Shown: positions 35,276 to 45,407, counted from the first letter of the stretch. The stretch is DNA of 64,000 nucleotides from Clostridium sp. CX1 (GCF_025398335.1 NZ_JAODOO010000002.1:1-64000), one strand, 5' to 3'. Numbers and translations are program-made. The notes: generated by a model not told the origin, from the sequence alone.

Positions 35276-36061
35276 ATGAAAAAAATGATAGCAAAAATAT
35301 CAATAGTTGCAGCAATCGCTGTAGGATTAATAGGATGTGGAAACAAAAGTGTAAGTACAAATACTGATTCGAATAAAAAATTTGATAAAAAATATATAAT
35401 AGCTACCGATGCTACTTATGCTCCATTTTCTTTTGAAAAAGACGGCAAGTATACTGGTATAGATGTTGATATTTTAGATGCAGTAGCAAAGGTTGAGGGT
35501 TTTCAATATGAGTTGAAACCTATGGATTTTAAGGGAATAATTCCTGCTATACAATCAAATCAAATAGATGGTGCAATAGCAGGTATGGGAATTACAGATG
35601 AAAGAAAAAAGGTTCTAGATATGTCAGTAGGTTACTATGAAGCGGGAATTGCTGCAGTTGTTAAAGAAGATAATGACAAGATAAAGTCGGAAGAAGATTT
35701 TAAAGGTAAAGTTTTTGCAGTTAAGAAAGGAACTTCTGGAGCAAAATATGCTGAAACAAATAAAGACAGACTAGGAGTAACTGTTAAATATTTTAATGAT
35801 ACGCCATCAATGATGCAGGAAGTAAAAAATAGAAATGCTGATGTAACCTTTGAAGACTACCCTGTTGTTGCATATATGATTTCTGTAAATCCTGATTCTG
35901 GTTTAAAGATAGCAGGAGATAAGTTAACAAAACAAGATTTTGGCTTTGCAGTAAAAAAAGGTGATAACAAAGAATTGATGAGTGCATTTAATGATGGACT
36001 TAACAAAATAAAAGCAAATGGGGAATATGACAAGATTATATCAAAGTATATTAAGAAGTAG
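35276..36061 (+). CDS. Amino-acid ABC transporter, substrate-binding lipoprotein (copy 2)
   Basis: 261 residues, the same length as copy 1, with the lipoprotein Cys in LIGCGN. The same solute-binding motifs appear in order (ATDATYAPFSF, GIDVDILDAV, GMGITDERKKVLDMS, VKKGTSGAKYA, DVTFEDYPV). Differences cluster in the ligand-facing strands: copy 1 has TFAPFEF and AFEDYPVVGYA where copy 2 has TYAPFSF and TFEDYPVVAYM. The two may therefore prefer different amino acids. ATG start after AAAGGGGG; it has its own promoter. Confidence 0.93.
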   Translation: MKKMIAKISIVAAIAVGLIGCGNKSVSTNTDSNKKFDKKYIIATDATYAPFSFEKDGKYTGIDVDILDAVAKVEGFQYELKPMDFKGIIPAIQSNQIDGAIAGMGITDERKKVLDMSVGYYEAGIAAVVKEDNDKIKSEEDFKGKVFAVKKGTSGAKYAETNKDRLGVTVKYFNDTPSMMQEVKNRNADVTFEDYPVVAYMISVNPDSGLKIAGDKLTKQDFGFAVKKGDNKELMSAFNDGLNKIKANGEYDKIISKYIKK

Positions 36062-36200
36062 TATTTATTTTAAGAAACTAGTTGGATAGTGTGTGAAGTT
36101 TAATTATATATAAGAGTTAAAATTTTGTTTAAAGATAGGATTATATACAGAGAAATTAAGCAATAAACACATTATTAATAAGAGAAGGAGTTGAAGGGAT

Positions 36201-36851
36201 TTGGATATAATTGCCCTATTTAAAGAGAGTTTACCAGACCTTTTATCAGGTCTTGGAGTAACTATAGAAATAACGATAGTTTCCTTGATACTTGCAAGTT
36301 TATTGGGGCTATTATTTGGAATGATGTCCATTAGTAGTAATAAAGCTTTAAAAGGTATGGCTAGAGCTTATGTGGATATAATAAGAGGAACACCACTAAT
36401 AGTACAAGCATTTTTTATATACTTTGGCATACCTGGTGCTTTAGGCATTAAAATACCAGCTTTTACTGCAGGAGTAGTAGCCATTAGTTTAAATGCCGGT
36501 GCTTACATGGTAGAAATCTTTAGAGCAGGTATAATGGCAGTGGACAAAGGTCAGATGGAAGCTGCTAGAAGTTTAGGTCTCCCTCATAGAAAGACTATGA
36601 GATTAATTATACTACCACAGGCAGTAAGAAAAATGGTGCCAGCCTTTATAAATCAATTTATTATATCTCTAAAGGATACATCCCTTCTTTCTGTAATAGG
36701 AATTAGAGAGCTTACTCAAAGCGGAGAGATAATAATTGCTTCAAATTATCGTGCTTTTGAAACATGGGCCTTTGTTGCAATATTTTATTTTGTTATAATT
36801 ATGTTGTTAACTTACGCCTCTAGAGGTTTAGAAAGGAGACTAAAGATATGA
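36201..36851 (+). CDS. Amino-acid ABC transporter permease (copy 2)
   Basis: 216 residues starting at TTG after GGAGTTGAAGGG. The sequence is nearly that of copy 1, including the EAA loop [20 protein letters not shown] and the ending [12 protein letters not shown]. About five membrane helices. It partners with the ATPase whose ATG overlaps its stop codon by 4 bases. Confidence 0.92.
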   Translation: MDIIALFKESLPDLLSGLGVTIEITIVSLILASLLGLLFGMMSISSNKALKGMARAYVDIIRGTPLIVQAFFIYFGIPGALGIKIPAFTAGVVAISLNAGAYMVEIFRAGIMAVDKGQMEAARSLGLPHRKTMRLIILPQAVRKMVPAFINQFIISLKDTSLLSVIGIRELTQSGEIIIASNYRAFETWAFVAIFYFVIIMLLTYASRGLERRLKI

Positions 36852-37570
36852 TAGAAGTAAAGGGACTTAAGAAGAAATTTAATGAGCTTACAGTTTTGAA
36901 GGGAATAGATTTTACTGTAAGTCAAGGTGAAGTAGTTTGCTTAATAGGTCCATCTGGCTCAGGGAAGAGCACAGTACTTAGATGTCTAAACAAACTGGAG
37001 GATATAAATGAAGGCACTGTACTTATAGATGGGCAGGATATAAATGAAAAAGGTATAGATATAAACAAACTAAGAGAAAAGTTAGGTATGGTATTTCAGT
37101 CTTTTAATCTCTTTCCTCATTTAACTGTACTTCAAAACATAACCTTGGCACCAGTAGAACTTGGGAAAATGTCTAAAAAAGAAGCTGGGGAAAAGGCATA
37201 TATGTTACTTGAAAAGGTAGGATTAAGAGAAAAAGCAGAGGTTTATCCAGACAATCTATCTGGAGGACAAAAGCAGAGAGTAGCTATAGCAAGGGCTTTA
37301 GCTATGGAACCTGAAATAATGTTATTTGATGAACCTACTTCAGCTCTAGATCCTGAAATGGTAGGAGAAGTGCTTCAAGTAATGAAGGATTTAGCAAAGG
37401 AAGGAATGACCATGATAGTAGTTACTCATGAAATGGGCTTTGCTAAGGAAGTTGCTAATAGAGTATTGTTCATGGCTGATGGATATATTGTTGAAGAGGG
37501 TACTCCAACAGAAATTTTCGGGAATCCGAAGAATGATAGGACAAAGGATTTCCTAAGTAAGATATTATAA
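36848..37570 (+). CDS. Amino-acid ABC transporter ATPase (copy 2)
   Basis: 240 residues with [46 protein letters not shown] and VVTHEMGFA. It is almost identical to copy 1 through the catalytic core and differs mostly between residues 85 and 135. Because the ATPases and permeases are so alike, the two systems could exchange subunits. The gene ends the cassette, 10 bases before a terminator. Confidence 0.94.
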   Translation: MIEVKGLKKKFNELTVLKGIDFTVSQGEVVCLIGPSGSGKSTVLRCLNKLEDINEGTVLIDGQDINEKGIDINKLREKLGMVFQSFNLFPHLTVLQNITLAPVELGKMSKKEAGEKAYMLLEKVGLREKAEVYPDNLSGGQKQRVAIARALAMEPEIMLFDEPTSALDPEMVGEVLQVMKDLAKEGMTMIVVTHEMGFAKEVANRVLFMADGYIVEEGTPTEIFGNPKNDRTKDFLSKIL

Positions 37571-37580
37571 AGTAAGAAAG

Positions 37581-37607
37581 CTCCCAAAATTCCGTGGGAG
37601 TTTTTTT
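37581..37607 (+). terminator. Rho-independent terminator of transporter copy 2
   Basis: AAGCTCCCA pairs with TGGGAGTTT across eight bases, followed by TTTTTA. Confidence 0.8.
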
Positions 37608-37757
37608 ATTGTCTTATTTTATGAAGAACTTCAACTTTGTAACAAATAAACAGCTTAGCTCATACTATGATATTATGGTTAAAATATTTTAATTTATTTG
37701 TTATCACGTAAAAATTTTTAGCAATAAAGAATCTATCAAAGGGAAGGGTGAAAATAA

Positions 37758-38471
37758 GTGTATTGTTATGGATGGCCACAGGTAATTCAGGAAAATGATG
37801 TACTTTATGGTAATCTAGGGGACAATGTTAAGCAAAGGTCTAAATACCACAAAATGAACATAAATGGAAAGGGAATGGTTGCAGTACAACCAGATATTGC
37901 TGTAATAACTTTAGGGGTAGAAACACAAAATAAAGAATTAAGAGTTGCTCAGAATGAAAATGCCATAGTTTCAAGTAGAATAATTAGTACTCTTGTAGGA
38001 ATGGGAATTGAGGAAGAGGATATAAAAACGGATACGTATAACATTAGTCCTCAATATGATTATGTTGAAGGAAAGCAAATTTTTAGAGGCTATAGAGTAA
38101 TACACACTTTTAGGATAACAGTAAAAAATATAAAACAAACTGGCGAAATAGTAGATGCTGCAGTGGCTGCTGGAGCTAATACGGTAAGCAACATCAATTT
38201 CACTATATCAAATCCTAGGGTATATTATAATGAAGCACTAAAGTTAGCGCTGAAGGATGCTGTAGTCAAGGCTCAAAGCATTGAGAGTTCATTAGGGGTA
38301 ATAGTTAATAAGACTCCCGTCAGCATAACTGAGGAAAGCCAAGGGTATGCACCGGTGTCGGAAAGAGTTTTATATGCCACATCAGCAGATACTACCACAC
38401 CGATAAGAGAGGGACAAATCCAGGTAAATGCTAGTATAAAAGCAATTTTTGTTTACTATGATAGAGTATAA
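37758..38471 (+). CDS. SIMPL-domain (DUF541) protein
   Basis: 237 residues starting at GTG after GGGAAGGGTG. The SIMPL fold is recognised by GKGMVAVQPDIAVITLGVET near residue 40, TDTYNISPQYDY, and ALKDAVVKAQSIE. Most SIMPL proteins are exported, but no signal peptide is visible here: residues 1-35 are polar (CYGWPQVIQENDVLYGNLGD), so it appears cytosolic, or the N-terminus is unusual. The function of the family is poorly known; some oligomerise and relate to envelope or kinase signalling. Its neighbours give no clue. Confidence 0.83.
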   Translation: MYCYGWPQVIQENDVLYGNLGDNVKQRSKYHKMNINGKGMVAVQPDIAVITLGVETQNKELRVAQNENAIVSSRIISTLVGMGIEEEDIKTDTYNISPQYDYVEGKQIFRGYRVIHTFRITVKNIKQTGEIVDAAVAAGANTVSNINFTISNPRVYYNEALKLALKDAVVKAQSIESSLGVIVNKTPVSITEESQGYAPVSERVLYATSADTTTPIREGQIQVNASIKAIFVYYDRV

Positions 38472-38589
38472 ACTTCTCATATCTTTGAGCTAAATATGTA
38501 TTATAGACAATAATATCTTGAATTTAAACTTTTATGTGAGCATATACTAACTCTAGTACTTTAATTACTAAAGAATAGGGGAGATAGCC

Positions 38590-38823
38590 ATGGATAATAA
38601 TAAATCAAAAATCTTGAAAGTAAAAAAGAATCCTCAGGGAGATATTACAGATGTTATGCTGGAAAATGGAAATGTTTATTCTATAGATGAAGCCATTATG
38701 ATGGCAAAGGATCATCTTATAGAGGGAGTAAATGTAGGAACAGCAAGGAATGGAAGACAGTACTTAAGAAGTAATCCAAATGATAACGAAAGTGATAATT
38801 TAGATAATATTGAAACTTTCTAA
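38590..38823 (+). CDS. DUF3892-type small protein
   Basis: 77 residues. The pattern KILKVKKNPQGDITDVMLEN, then SIDEAIMMAKDHLIEGVNVGTA and GRQYLRSNP matches the DUF3892 family, whose function is unknown. Soluble, with an acidic C-terminal tail. ATG start after GGGGAGA. It stands alone and is closed by a 19-bp terminator. Confidence 0.78.
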   Translation: MDNNKSKILKVKKNPQGDITDVMLENGNVYSIDEAIMMAKDHLIEGVNVGTARNGRQYLRSNPNDNESDNLDNIETF

Positions 38824-38839
38824 ATATCTCAATTAAATT

Positions 38840-38883
38840 AGACCTTTAATATAGTAATGCTAAAATTACTATATTAAAGGTCT
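38840..38883 (+). terminator. Strong hairpin terminator
   Basis: A perfect 19-bp stem (AGACCTTTAATATAGTAAT and its complement) with a six-base loop, followed by TTAGCTT. Confidence 0.8.
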
Positions 38884-39006
38884 TTAGCTTATATAGTATT
38901 ATGTAAGCAGAATAATTAAGTTCACTTTAGAAATTATTTAGTATAAAATATAAGTATTAGGAATAGAATATTTACTATTTTATCAATTTAAAAGAAGGTT
39001 GAAGCT

Positions 39007-39702
39007 ATGCTAGATAAGAGTAATAATAAGTTAAAAAAGTTAATAGGTGAAGTTGAGAAAGAATTACTAAAGAAAATAGAGGTTAAAAGTATTAATCCTT
39101 TTGATTCTGTTAAGGTACAGTTTGTTCCTAAGGGTTGGCTGTTATTAGGTACAGGGAATTATGCCGCTGTATTATGTCATAAAGATTTTCAAGACTTTGC
39201 TGTAAAAATATATGCAGAAGGACGACCAGGCATTGAGGATGAAATAAAAGTATATGAGAAGCTAGGCAGTCATCCAGCATACTCTGAGTGTTATCACTAT
39301 GGAAGTAATTACCTAATACTAAAACGTTTAAAGGGAATAAATCTTTATGAATGTTTAAGAAAAGGAATAAGAATTGACGAACAAGTTATTATTGATATTG
39401 ATAACGCATTAAATTATGCCCAAAAACAGGGGTTATACCCTCATGACGTACATGCGAAAAATGTAATGATGCTAGATGGTAGAGGAGTTGTAGCTGATGT
39501 GTCTGACTTCAACAAAAGGGAATATTGCTCAATGTGGAAGCATCTAAAAAAAGCATATTATAAGATATATTATAAATCAGTATATAAAGTAACTATGCCT
39601 ATTCCAACTATCTTTTTAGAATTGGTGAGAAAGTTCTATAGACTTTACACTACTTTATGCAAGTTTAAATCAAGTAAAATTTCCACTCCAGGTGGGTTTT
39701 AG
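39007..39702 (+). CDS. Small kinase-like protein, probably active
   Basis: 231 residues with most protein-kinase landmarks: a glycine loop (LLGTGNYAAV, about 46-55), the strand-3 Lys67 (FAVKIY), helix-C Glu in IEDEIKVYEKL, catalytic loop HDVHAKN (Asp147, Asn152) and a DFG-like VADVSDF (Asp164 or Asp167). The C-lobe is shortened. Such compact kinases (YrzF/RIO-like) are found in Firmicutes; substrate unknown. The C-terminal 70 residues are basic and hydrophobic and may touch the membrane. ATG start after AAGAAGGTTG; it is followed 45 bases on by a GNAT gene, possibly in the same transcript. Confidence 0.7.
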   Translation: MLDKSNNKLKKLIGEVEKELLKKIEVKSINPFDSVKVQFVPKGWLLLGTGNYAAVLCHKDFQDFAVKIYAEGRPGIEDEIKVYEKLGSHPAYSECYHYGSNYLILKRLKGINLYECLRKGIRIDEQVIIDIDNALNYAQKQGLYPHDVHAKNVMMLDGRGVVADVSDFNKREYCSMWKHLKKAYYKIYYKSVYKVTMPIPTIFLELVRKFYRLYTTLCKFKSSKISTPGGF

Positions 39703-39747
39703 TTAGATAGCAAAATTAATAATTTAAAATTTTAAGGAGAGATAGAG

Positions 39748-40599
39748 ATGATAACTTACAAAAGGTGTTCAGAGGTTAGTATGGATTTAATTTATGAAGG
39801 TTTTAACATAGGGTTTTCTGACTATATGATAAAGATTAGTATGCCCAAAGATGCTTTTATCAGTAGATTCTTTGGAACAGAAGGGAATAGTCTGGATCAC
39901 TCCTTTATAGCATTGGATGATGATAAATCTATAGGAATTGTTTTTGGGGGAATTAAAAATTACGAAGGGGTAAAGACTATGAGGTGCGGAACCTTAGCAG
40001 TAGATCCTTCTTATAGGGGTAAGGGGATAAGTCAAAGACTGATGCAGTTACACAAAGAAAAGGCAGTGGAGGAAGGATGTAAGCAATTATTTTTAGAAGT
40101 AATTGCAGGAAATGAAAGAGCTATAAGTTTCTATAAGAAGTTAGGGTATGATAAAATCTATGACCTTAGCTATTTTTCATTAGAGGAGGCAAATTCTTTA
40201 AAAGAAAAGGAAAAACTTAAATTAGATATAAGACCAAGCAGTATAGAGGAGTTAAAGTTATTAAGAGAGAGATTAAGGGATATCCATATAAACTGGCAAA
40301 ATGATGTTGAATACATAGAAAAATCTGAAGGGCAGCTAACCTTAGGAGCGTATATAAATGATAAAATAGCTGGAATAATTAGTATGAACAAAAATACTAA
40401 AATAAGTTTTATATGGGTAGAAAGTCTCTTAAGGCAGAATGGAATAGGAACAAGCTTATTAATGAATGCTTCAAAAGAATTACAGCTTTCTAAAATATCG
40501 ATAGGGTTCCCTAATAACGCATCTGTACAGCAGTTTATTACTAAAACAGGATTTAAGAGAGATAATATCGCACAATACGAGATGTATTTGCCTTTATAA
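39748..40599 (+). CDS. Double-domain GNAT acetyltransferase
   Basis: 283 residues with two GNAT folds. The first (about 1-145) has the acetyl-CoA loop VDPSYRGKGISQRLMQLH and GNERAISFYKKLGYDKI. The second (about 155-283) is weaker but has SLLRQNGIGTSLLMNASKEL and NNASVQQFITKTGFKRDN. The enzyme should transfer an acetyl group to an amine; the substrate is unknown. ATG start after AAGGAGAGA. Confidence 0.85.
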   Translation: MITYKRCSEVSMDLIYEGFNIGFSDYMIKISMPKDAFISRFFGTEGNSLDHSFIALDDDKSIGIVFGGIKNYEGVKTMRCGTLAVDPSYRGKGISQRLMQLHKEKAVEEGCKQLFLEVIAGNERAISFYKKLGYDKIYDLSYFSLEEANSLKEKEKLKLDIRPSSIEELKLLRERLRDIHINWQNDVEYIEKSEGQLTLGAYINDKIAGIISMNKNTKISFIWVESLLRQNGIGTSLLMNASKELQLSKISIGFPNNASVQQFITKTGFKRDNIAQYEMYLPL

Positions 40600-40721
40600 T
40601 TATTAATAAATTGAGGGTGTCAGCTAAGTAGGTGATCTATATTTATTTTTTTATGAAAGCCTAAAAGTGCAAAAGCAACTGATTTTACACTCAGTATATA
40701 AAAAAGCTTAAAATTTAGTAA

Positions 40722-40770
40722 TAATAGTATAGGTCTCAGGCAAAGCCTTGGAGTCTTATACTATTTTCTT
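40722..40770 (+). terminator. Hairpin terminator in the 40600-40844 spacer
   Basis: AATAGTATAGGTCTC pairs imperfectly with GAGTCTTATACTATT around an inner AGGC...GCCT-like loop, followed by TTCTTTTT. Confidence 0.7.
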
Positions 40771-40844
40771 TTTATCTATTACTATTGAAGAATTTTAGAT
40801 AAAATGTTATCTTTATTCTGTTACAGTTTTTAAAGGAGGTAATT

Positions 40845-42584
40845 ATGGACACAATAAAAAAATTTATAAGTTATTACAAACCCTATAAAGGAATGTTTTT
40901 TATGGACATGTTTTGTGCCTTAACTCTTTCAGGAATAGATTTGGTTTTTCCTTTAATAGTTAGGTATCTTTTAGACAATGTGTATACAATGGGAGATGGC
41001 AATAAAATATTGCATTATGTAATATATATAGGTATAGCAATGCTCCTAATGTATATAGTAAGATATTTTTGTCAGTTTTATATCACTTCCTGGGGTCATG
41101 TTATGGGGGCTAAAATGGAAGCGGATATGAGAAGTGATATATTTAACCATCTTCAGAAGCAATCTTTCTCATATTACGACAATACTAACACAGGTAAGCT
41201 TATGTCTAGAATAGTAACAGACCTTTTTGATATATCAGAGCTTGCCCACCATGGTCCAGAGGATTTATTTATATCTACAATAAAGATACTTGGATCCTTT
41301 ATCATATTGATGAACATAAATGTTAAAATTACTAGTATATTATTCTTTTTAACCTTGGTAATGATTTATTTTTCCTATTTCTATAATAAAAAGATGAAGT
41401 TTATATATAAGAAAAATAGAGAAAAAATAGCTAACGTAAATGCACAAATCCAAGATAGTCTTTCAGGAATAAGAGTGGTTAAGTCTTTTTCAAATGAAGA
41501 AATAGAGAATAGGAAGTTTGAAAGAGGAAATATGGAATTTTTAGAGACTAAAGAAACAAGCTATTTTATTATGGGTAAGTTCTTTAGTGGAAATGGTTTC
41601 TTCCAAGGAATATTATATTTATCGGTAATACTTACTGGAGGCATTTTTATAAGTGTAGGAGAAACTACTGTCTCTGATTTAGTAGTTTATATACTCTATA
41701 TAAATACCTTTTTAAACCCTATAGACAAGCTAGTGAACTTTACTGAGCAGTTTCAAAAGGGGATTACAGGTTTTGAGAGATTCCTTGAAGTAGTAAACAC
41801 TAAGCCAGATATTCAGGATAATCCTAATGCTATAGAAATTAAAAATCCTAGGGGAGAAATCCAGTTTGAAGATGTTTCTTTTAGTTATGATAATAAGGAT
41901 ACTATCCTAGATAGTATAAATATGAAGATAAAGGCTGGAAAGAATATAGCCTTAGTAGGGCCATCAGGTAGTGGAAAGACGACTTTCTGCAGTCTTATTC
42001 CGAGATTTTATGAGATAGATAAAGGTTCTATAAAAATTGATGGAATTGATATTAGGGATATAAAATTGAAATCTTTAAGAAATATTATAGGAATTGTGCA
42101 GCAGGATGTATACATGTTTTCTGGCAGTATAAAGGAAAATATCTCCTACGGCAGACCAGGAGCTACCGATGAGGAAATAATAGATGCAGCTAAAAAAGCT
42201 AATGCTCACGAATTTATAATGAATCTAGAAGATGGATATGAAACCTATGTAGGTGAAAGAGGAGTTAAGCTCTCTGGTGGTCAAAAACAAAGAATATCTA
42301 TTGCTAGAGCATTTCTTAAAAATCCACCTATTTTAATACTTGATGAGGCTACATCTGCATTAGATAATGAAAGTGAAAAGTATATTCAAAAGTCCTTAGA
42401 GGATCTTGCTAAAAATAGGACAACTATTGTTATTGCCCATAGATTAAGTACTATAAAGAACGCAGATGAGATTCTTGTATTGACAGCAGATGGAATAAAA
42501 GAGGCAGGAAGCCATGAGGAATTGATCAATAAAAAGGGTCTGTATGCAGCCTTATATAACATGCAGTTTGGACAGGTTTCTTAA
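40845..42584 (+). CDS. ABC exporter, fused membrane and ATPase domains
   Basis: 579 residues: six membrane helices (about 15-300) then an ATPase (about 330-579) with Walker A GPSGSGKTT, Q-loop GIVQQDVYMFSG, signature [15 protein letters not shown], Walker B ILILDEATSALD and the switch His in VIAHRLSTIKNAD. It is a half-transporter that works as a dimer. The closest type is MsbA/LmrA-like multidrug or lipid exporters; the substrate is not readable. ATG start after AAAGGAGG. Monocistronic with terminator. Confidence 0.93.
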   Translation: MDTIKKFISYYKPYKGMFFMDMFCALTLSGIDLVFPLIVRYLLDNVYTMGDGNKILHYVIYIGIAMLLMYIVRYFCQFYITSWGHVMGAKMEADMRSDIFNHLQKQSFSYYDNTNTGKLMSRIVTDLFDISELAHHGPEDLFISTIKILGSFIILMNINVKITSILFFLTLVMIYFSYFYNKKMKFIYKKNREKIANVNAQIQDSLSGIRVVKSFSNEEIENRKFERGNMEFLETKETSYFIMGKFFSGNGFFQGILYLSVILTGGIFISVGETTVSDLVVYILYINTFLNPIDKLVNFTEQFQKGITGFERFLEVVNTKPDIQDNPNAIEIKNPRGEIQFEDVSFSYDNKDTILDSINMKIKAGKNIALVGPSGSGKTTFCSLIPRFYEIDKGSIKIDGIDIRDIKLKSLRNIIGIVQQDVYMFSGSIKENISYGRPGATDEEIIDAAKKANAHEFIMNLEDGYETYVGERGVKLSGGQKQRISIARAFLKNPPILILDEATSALDNESEKYIQKSLEDLAKNRTTIVIAHRLSTIKNADEILVLTADGIKEAGSHEELINKKGLYAALYNMQFGQVS

Positions 42585-42586
42585 GG

Positions 42587-42610
42587 AATGGGCGAAGGCC
42601 CATTTCTTTC
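42587..42610 (+). terminator. Rho-independent terminator
   Basis: AATGGGC pairs with GCCCATT across GAAG, two bases after the exporter stop codon, followed by TCTTTCTTTT. Confidence 0.7.
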
Positions 42611-42777
42611 TTTTATATTGAGATTAGCATGTAGGATAGACTTACAAAAAGATAGTATTTTTTAAATTTTATGACAAAAACTGCTATTATTTTAAAAATC
42701 AAGTATCTATGATAAAATAATTTTATAGTTAATTAATAGACATTGCAGTTTGTTTTTACTAAGGATGGAGGGGAAAA

Positions 42778-44772
42778 ATGGACATTAAGAAAAACTCAAT
42801 TAAAGTAAAGCTTTCTATAATTTTTTCGGTTTTGCTTTGCATTACAATAGTCCTATCAGAAACATTTATTATAGTTAACTTTAAAAACACCATGAAGAAG
42901 CAATTAGAAACTAATAGTCTAGATGTGGCTAAAAGTATAGCCCTATCTGTAGAAAGCGGAAATAAGTTTTCTAAGGCTATCGAAAAACAGTTGGAGGAAC
43001 AAATATTTACCGCCTGTCAAGCAGTGCTTAATATGAAGGAGGTAAACAATGAAAGCTTAACTGAACTTGCTAAAAGGTTAGGAATAACGGAAGTAGCCCT
43101 TTCAAATAGTGAGGGAGTAGTTCAGTATTCAAACTTAAAAGAGGACTTAGGCTTCAGATACAAGGATACCTCTGAGTCTAGAAAATTGTTAACTACAGAC
43201 ACCTTGAGAATTAATGAACCTATAAAGCAGAGTCAGACTGATGGTAAATACTATAAATATGGTTCTGCAACCTTAGACCACAATGGCTTTGTACAAATAG
43301 GTATTGAAGCTAGCAAGGTAATGGAGCTTATAAATCAAAATTCAGCACAATCTATTTTAAATAAAATTGATAAATCAAGACTTAAACACGCTATCTTTTT
43401 TGACAAGGATTTAAACGTAGTTGCACATACAGATAAAAGTAAGGTTGGTAAAAAGTTAGAAGATGTACTTGCAAAGGCGGCTTTAAATGATGGACAGGTA
43501 AAAGTCAGTGAAAATGATGATTCGCATTTAGTTGCCATGCCTTACAGAGAAGGTAATGCTGTTTTAGGTGTAATTGAAGTTGCTATATCTACTAAAGATA
43601 TAGTTCAAAGACAGCAAAATGCAGTGCTTTACTCAATATTAATTGCATTTATTTTAATTATAATAACGGCAATCATCACTTATAGGGTGGTAAATAAGAC
43701 TGTGGCTCCGTTAGAAATGCTTGCGGAAACTTCAGAAGGCATTTCTGATGGAGATTTAACAAAAGAATTTGAAGTGATAAAAGGAAATGACGAAATAAGT
43801 AAGCTTTCCAAAAGCTTTGAGCAGATGTTTAATAGTTTAAAGTCTGTAATTACAGAGATACAGCAGTTCTCAGGTAACATTATAAATTCATCCCATGAAT
43901 TAGCAGCTTTTTCTGAAGAAGTTAGTTCTACTTCAGATGAAATAAGTAATACAATACATAATGTTAGAGAGGCTTCTGTAGTTCAGATGGGAGAAGTAGA
44001 AGCCGTAAGCAAAAATATAGATTTATTATCTGATAAACTTCAGACTATGAATGATATGATAACTAGCTTACAAAAAACTTCTAATGTGACAAATAATTTA
44101 AGTTCTTCTGGAAAAGAGTATTTACTTTCTTTAAATAACAGTATTAATAATATTGGAAATTCATCTAAAAATATAAGCAGCAAAATACAAATGTTAAATA
44201 CAAAGTCTTCTGAAATATCTACAATACTTCAGGTTATTAACTCTATAGCAGAGCAAACCAATCTTTTGGCGTTAAATGCAGCAATTGAAGCTGCTAGAGT
44301 TGGCGATGCTGGTAAAGGCTTTGCAGTAGTAGCAGATGAAATAAGAAAGCTTGCAGAACAGTCACAGGCTGCAGCAATGCAAATAGGTGAATTAATTAAT
44401 GATATTTTAAATGAATCAGATGAAACCGTTAAAGTGGCTGAACAGTCAGAGAAAATAATATCAGAGGGTATCTCTACTGCAAAAAATACTGAGGACTGTT
44501 TTAATGATATAATACAAAATGTTCAGGCGATGATTCCTCAAATAGAGAAGACCTCAGAATTTATACAATTTATAAATGGAAATAAGAATAAAATTTTAAA
44601 CTCAGTAGATAAGACTCTAGATATTACTAAGGAGATAAATTCTTCCTTTAGTGAAATTGCAACAGCGGCAGAAGGGCAAAGTAGATCTACAGAGGATTTA
44701 GCTGGTATTGCAACCAGTTTGAATAACTTAGCACTAAAATTAAAAGAAAACACAGATAAGTTTAAAATTTAA
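42778..44772 (+). CDS. Methyl-accepting chemotaxis protein
   Basis: 664 residues. A membrane helix (about 11-32), an outer sensing region (about 35-280, CACHE-like: [20 protein letters not shown]), a second helix ([18 protein letters not shown], about 284-301), a HAMP segment and a long cytoplasmic signalling coil. The conserved hairpin tip is present ([19 protein letters not shown], then [18 protein letters not shown]). It would signal to CheA through CheW; none is in the window. The ligand is unknown. ATG start after GGATGGAGGGG. Confidence 0.93.
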   Translation: MDIKKNSIKVKLSIIFSVLLCITIVLSETFIIVNFKNTMKKQLETNSLDVAKSIALSVESGNKFSKAIEKQLEEQIFTACQAVLNMKEVNNESLTELAKRLGITEVALSNSEGVVQYSNLKEDLGFRYKDTSESRKLLTTDTLRINEPIKQSQTDGKYYKYGSATLDHNGFVQIGIEASKVMELINQNSAQSILNKIDKSRLKHAIFFDKDLNVVAHTDKSKVGKKLEDVLAKAALNDGQVKVSENDDSHLVAMPYREGNAVLGVIEVAISTKDIVQRQQNAVLYSILIAFILIIITAIITYRVVNKTVAPLEMLAETSEGISDGDLTKEFEVIKGNDEISKLSKSFEQMFNSLKSVITEIQQFSGNIINSSHELAAFSEEVSSTSDEISNTIHNVREASVVQMGEVEAVSKNIDLLSDKLQTMNDMITSLQKTSNVTNNLSSSGKEYLLSLNNSINNIGNSSKNISSKIQMLNTKSSEISTILQVINSIAEQTNLLALNAAIEAARVGDAGKGFAVVADEIRKLAEQSQAAAMQIGELINDILNESDETVKVAEQSEKIISEGISTAKNTEDCFNDIIQNVQAMIPQIEKTSEFIQFINGNKNKILNSVDKTLDITKEINSSFSEIATAAEGQSRSTEDLAGIATSLNNLALKLKENTDKFKI

Positions 44773-44800
44773 AGGAGTGGGGCCTATCCCCACTCCTTTT
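44771..44800. terminator. Bidirectional terminator
   Basis: AAAGGAGTGGGG pairs perfectly with CCCCACTCCTTT across CCTAT, overlapping the receptor stop codon and facing the convergent msrA stop. Confidence 0.85.
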
Positions 44801-44801
44801 C

Positions 44802-45407
44802 CTATCTGTATAAAAGTCGTTTTGCAGCATATTCAGATAAGTTATAGTCTTTAATAGTCATCTTTATTTCATCTATATTGCCGTATCCAGCCATGTAGCT
44901 ATTAGCACGGGCAGCAAGGGTGGAGGTTACAAATTCCTTTGCAGAATCATACTTATCTCTAATTTCCATCATCACTTTAGGATCATGTTGGAGATAGTAT
45001 TTTTGATGATACATTTCCGCATAATAGAAGGTAGATACTGGAACAATTTCAGTGTAGACTTTACTCTTTAAGTTATTTTCTATGGCAATCTTGCTTTCCA
45101 TAGCCATTTGTTTTTGTTCTTCTCCATTGTAAAAAATTATGGACATGTATTGTCTTGAATGAGGGGGGTAAGTAGGTTCATGACTCCCCCAGAATATATC
45201 CAACAGTTGTTTATATGAAATTTTATCACTATTATAGTGAACTTGAATTGTTTCCGAATGATCTCCTATATCATTATAAGTAGGATTAAGTTTTTTACCA
45301 CCGCAGTATCCAACGATAGTAGAAGTTACAGCATCTAGATTACCAAACTTGGCATCAGGCCCCCAGAATCATCCTAATGCTAGTGTAGCTATTTCTATAT
45401 TACTCAT
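44802..45407 (-). CDS. msrA: Peptide methionine sulfoxide reductase A, selenocysteine type (in-frame UGA)
   Basis: 201 residues if UGA codon 13 (45371-45369) is read as selenocysteine. The N-terminus then reads MSNIEIATLALG-Sec-FWGPDAKFG, with Sec exactly where other MsrA enzymes have the catalytic Cys of GCFWG. All other MsrA landmarks are intact on both sides: GYCGGKKLNPTYNDIGDHSE, LLDIFWGSHEP, RQYMSIIFYNGEEQ. The only Cys is Cys35; no C-terminal resolving Cys exists, as in known Sec-MsrA. ATG 45407 has AGGAG 9 bases upstream; a SECIS-like hairpin follows the UGA. The enzyme repairs oxidised methionine. Without Sec decoding only an inactive fragment could be made, from the TTG at 45203. Confidence 0.88.
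45338..45356 (-). promoter_or_regulatory. Candidate bacterial SECIS hairpin in msrA
   Basis: Twelve bases after the UGA the message forms GATGCCA / loop AGTT / TGGTAATC: seven pairs including one G-T and one bulged A. The apical loop starts 19 bases after the UGA and has G in its second position, both within the known limits for bacterial SECIS elements that recruit SelB. Confidence 0.6.

Noticed and set aside
44802-45203. msrA as a truncated gene or pseudogene starting at TTG 45203
   Set aside because: The upstream frame is intact MsrA except for one UGA at the catalytic position, with a proper start and ribosome-binding site; a Sec-type gene explains all of this better.
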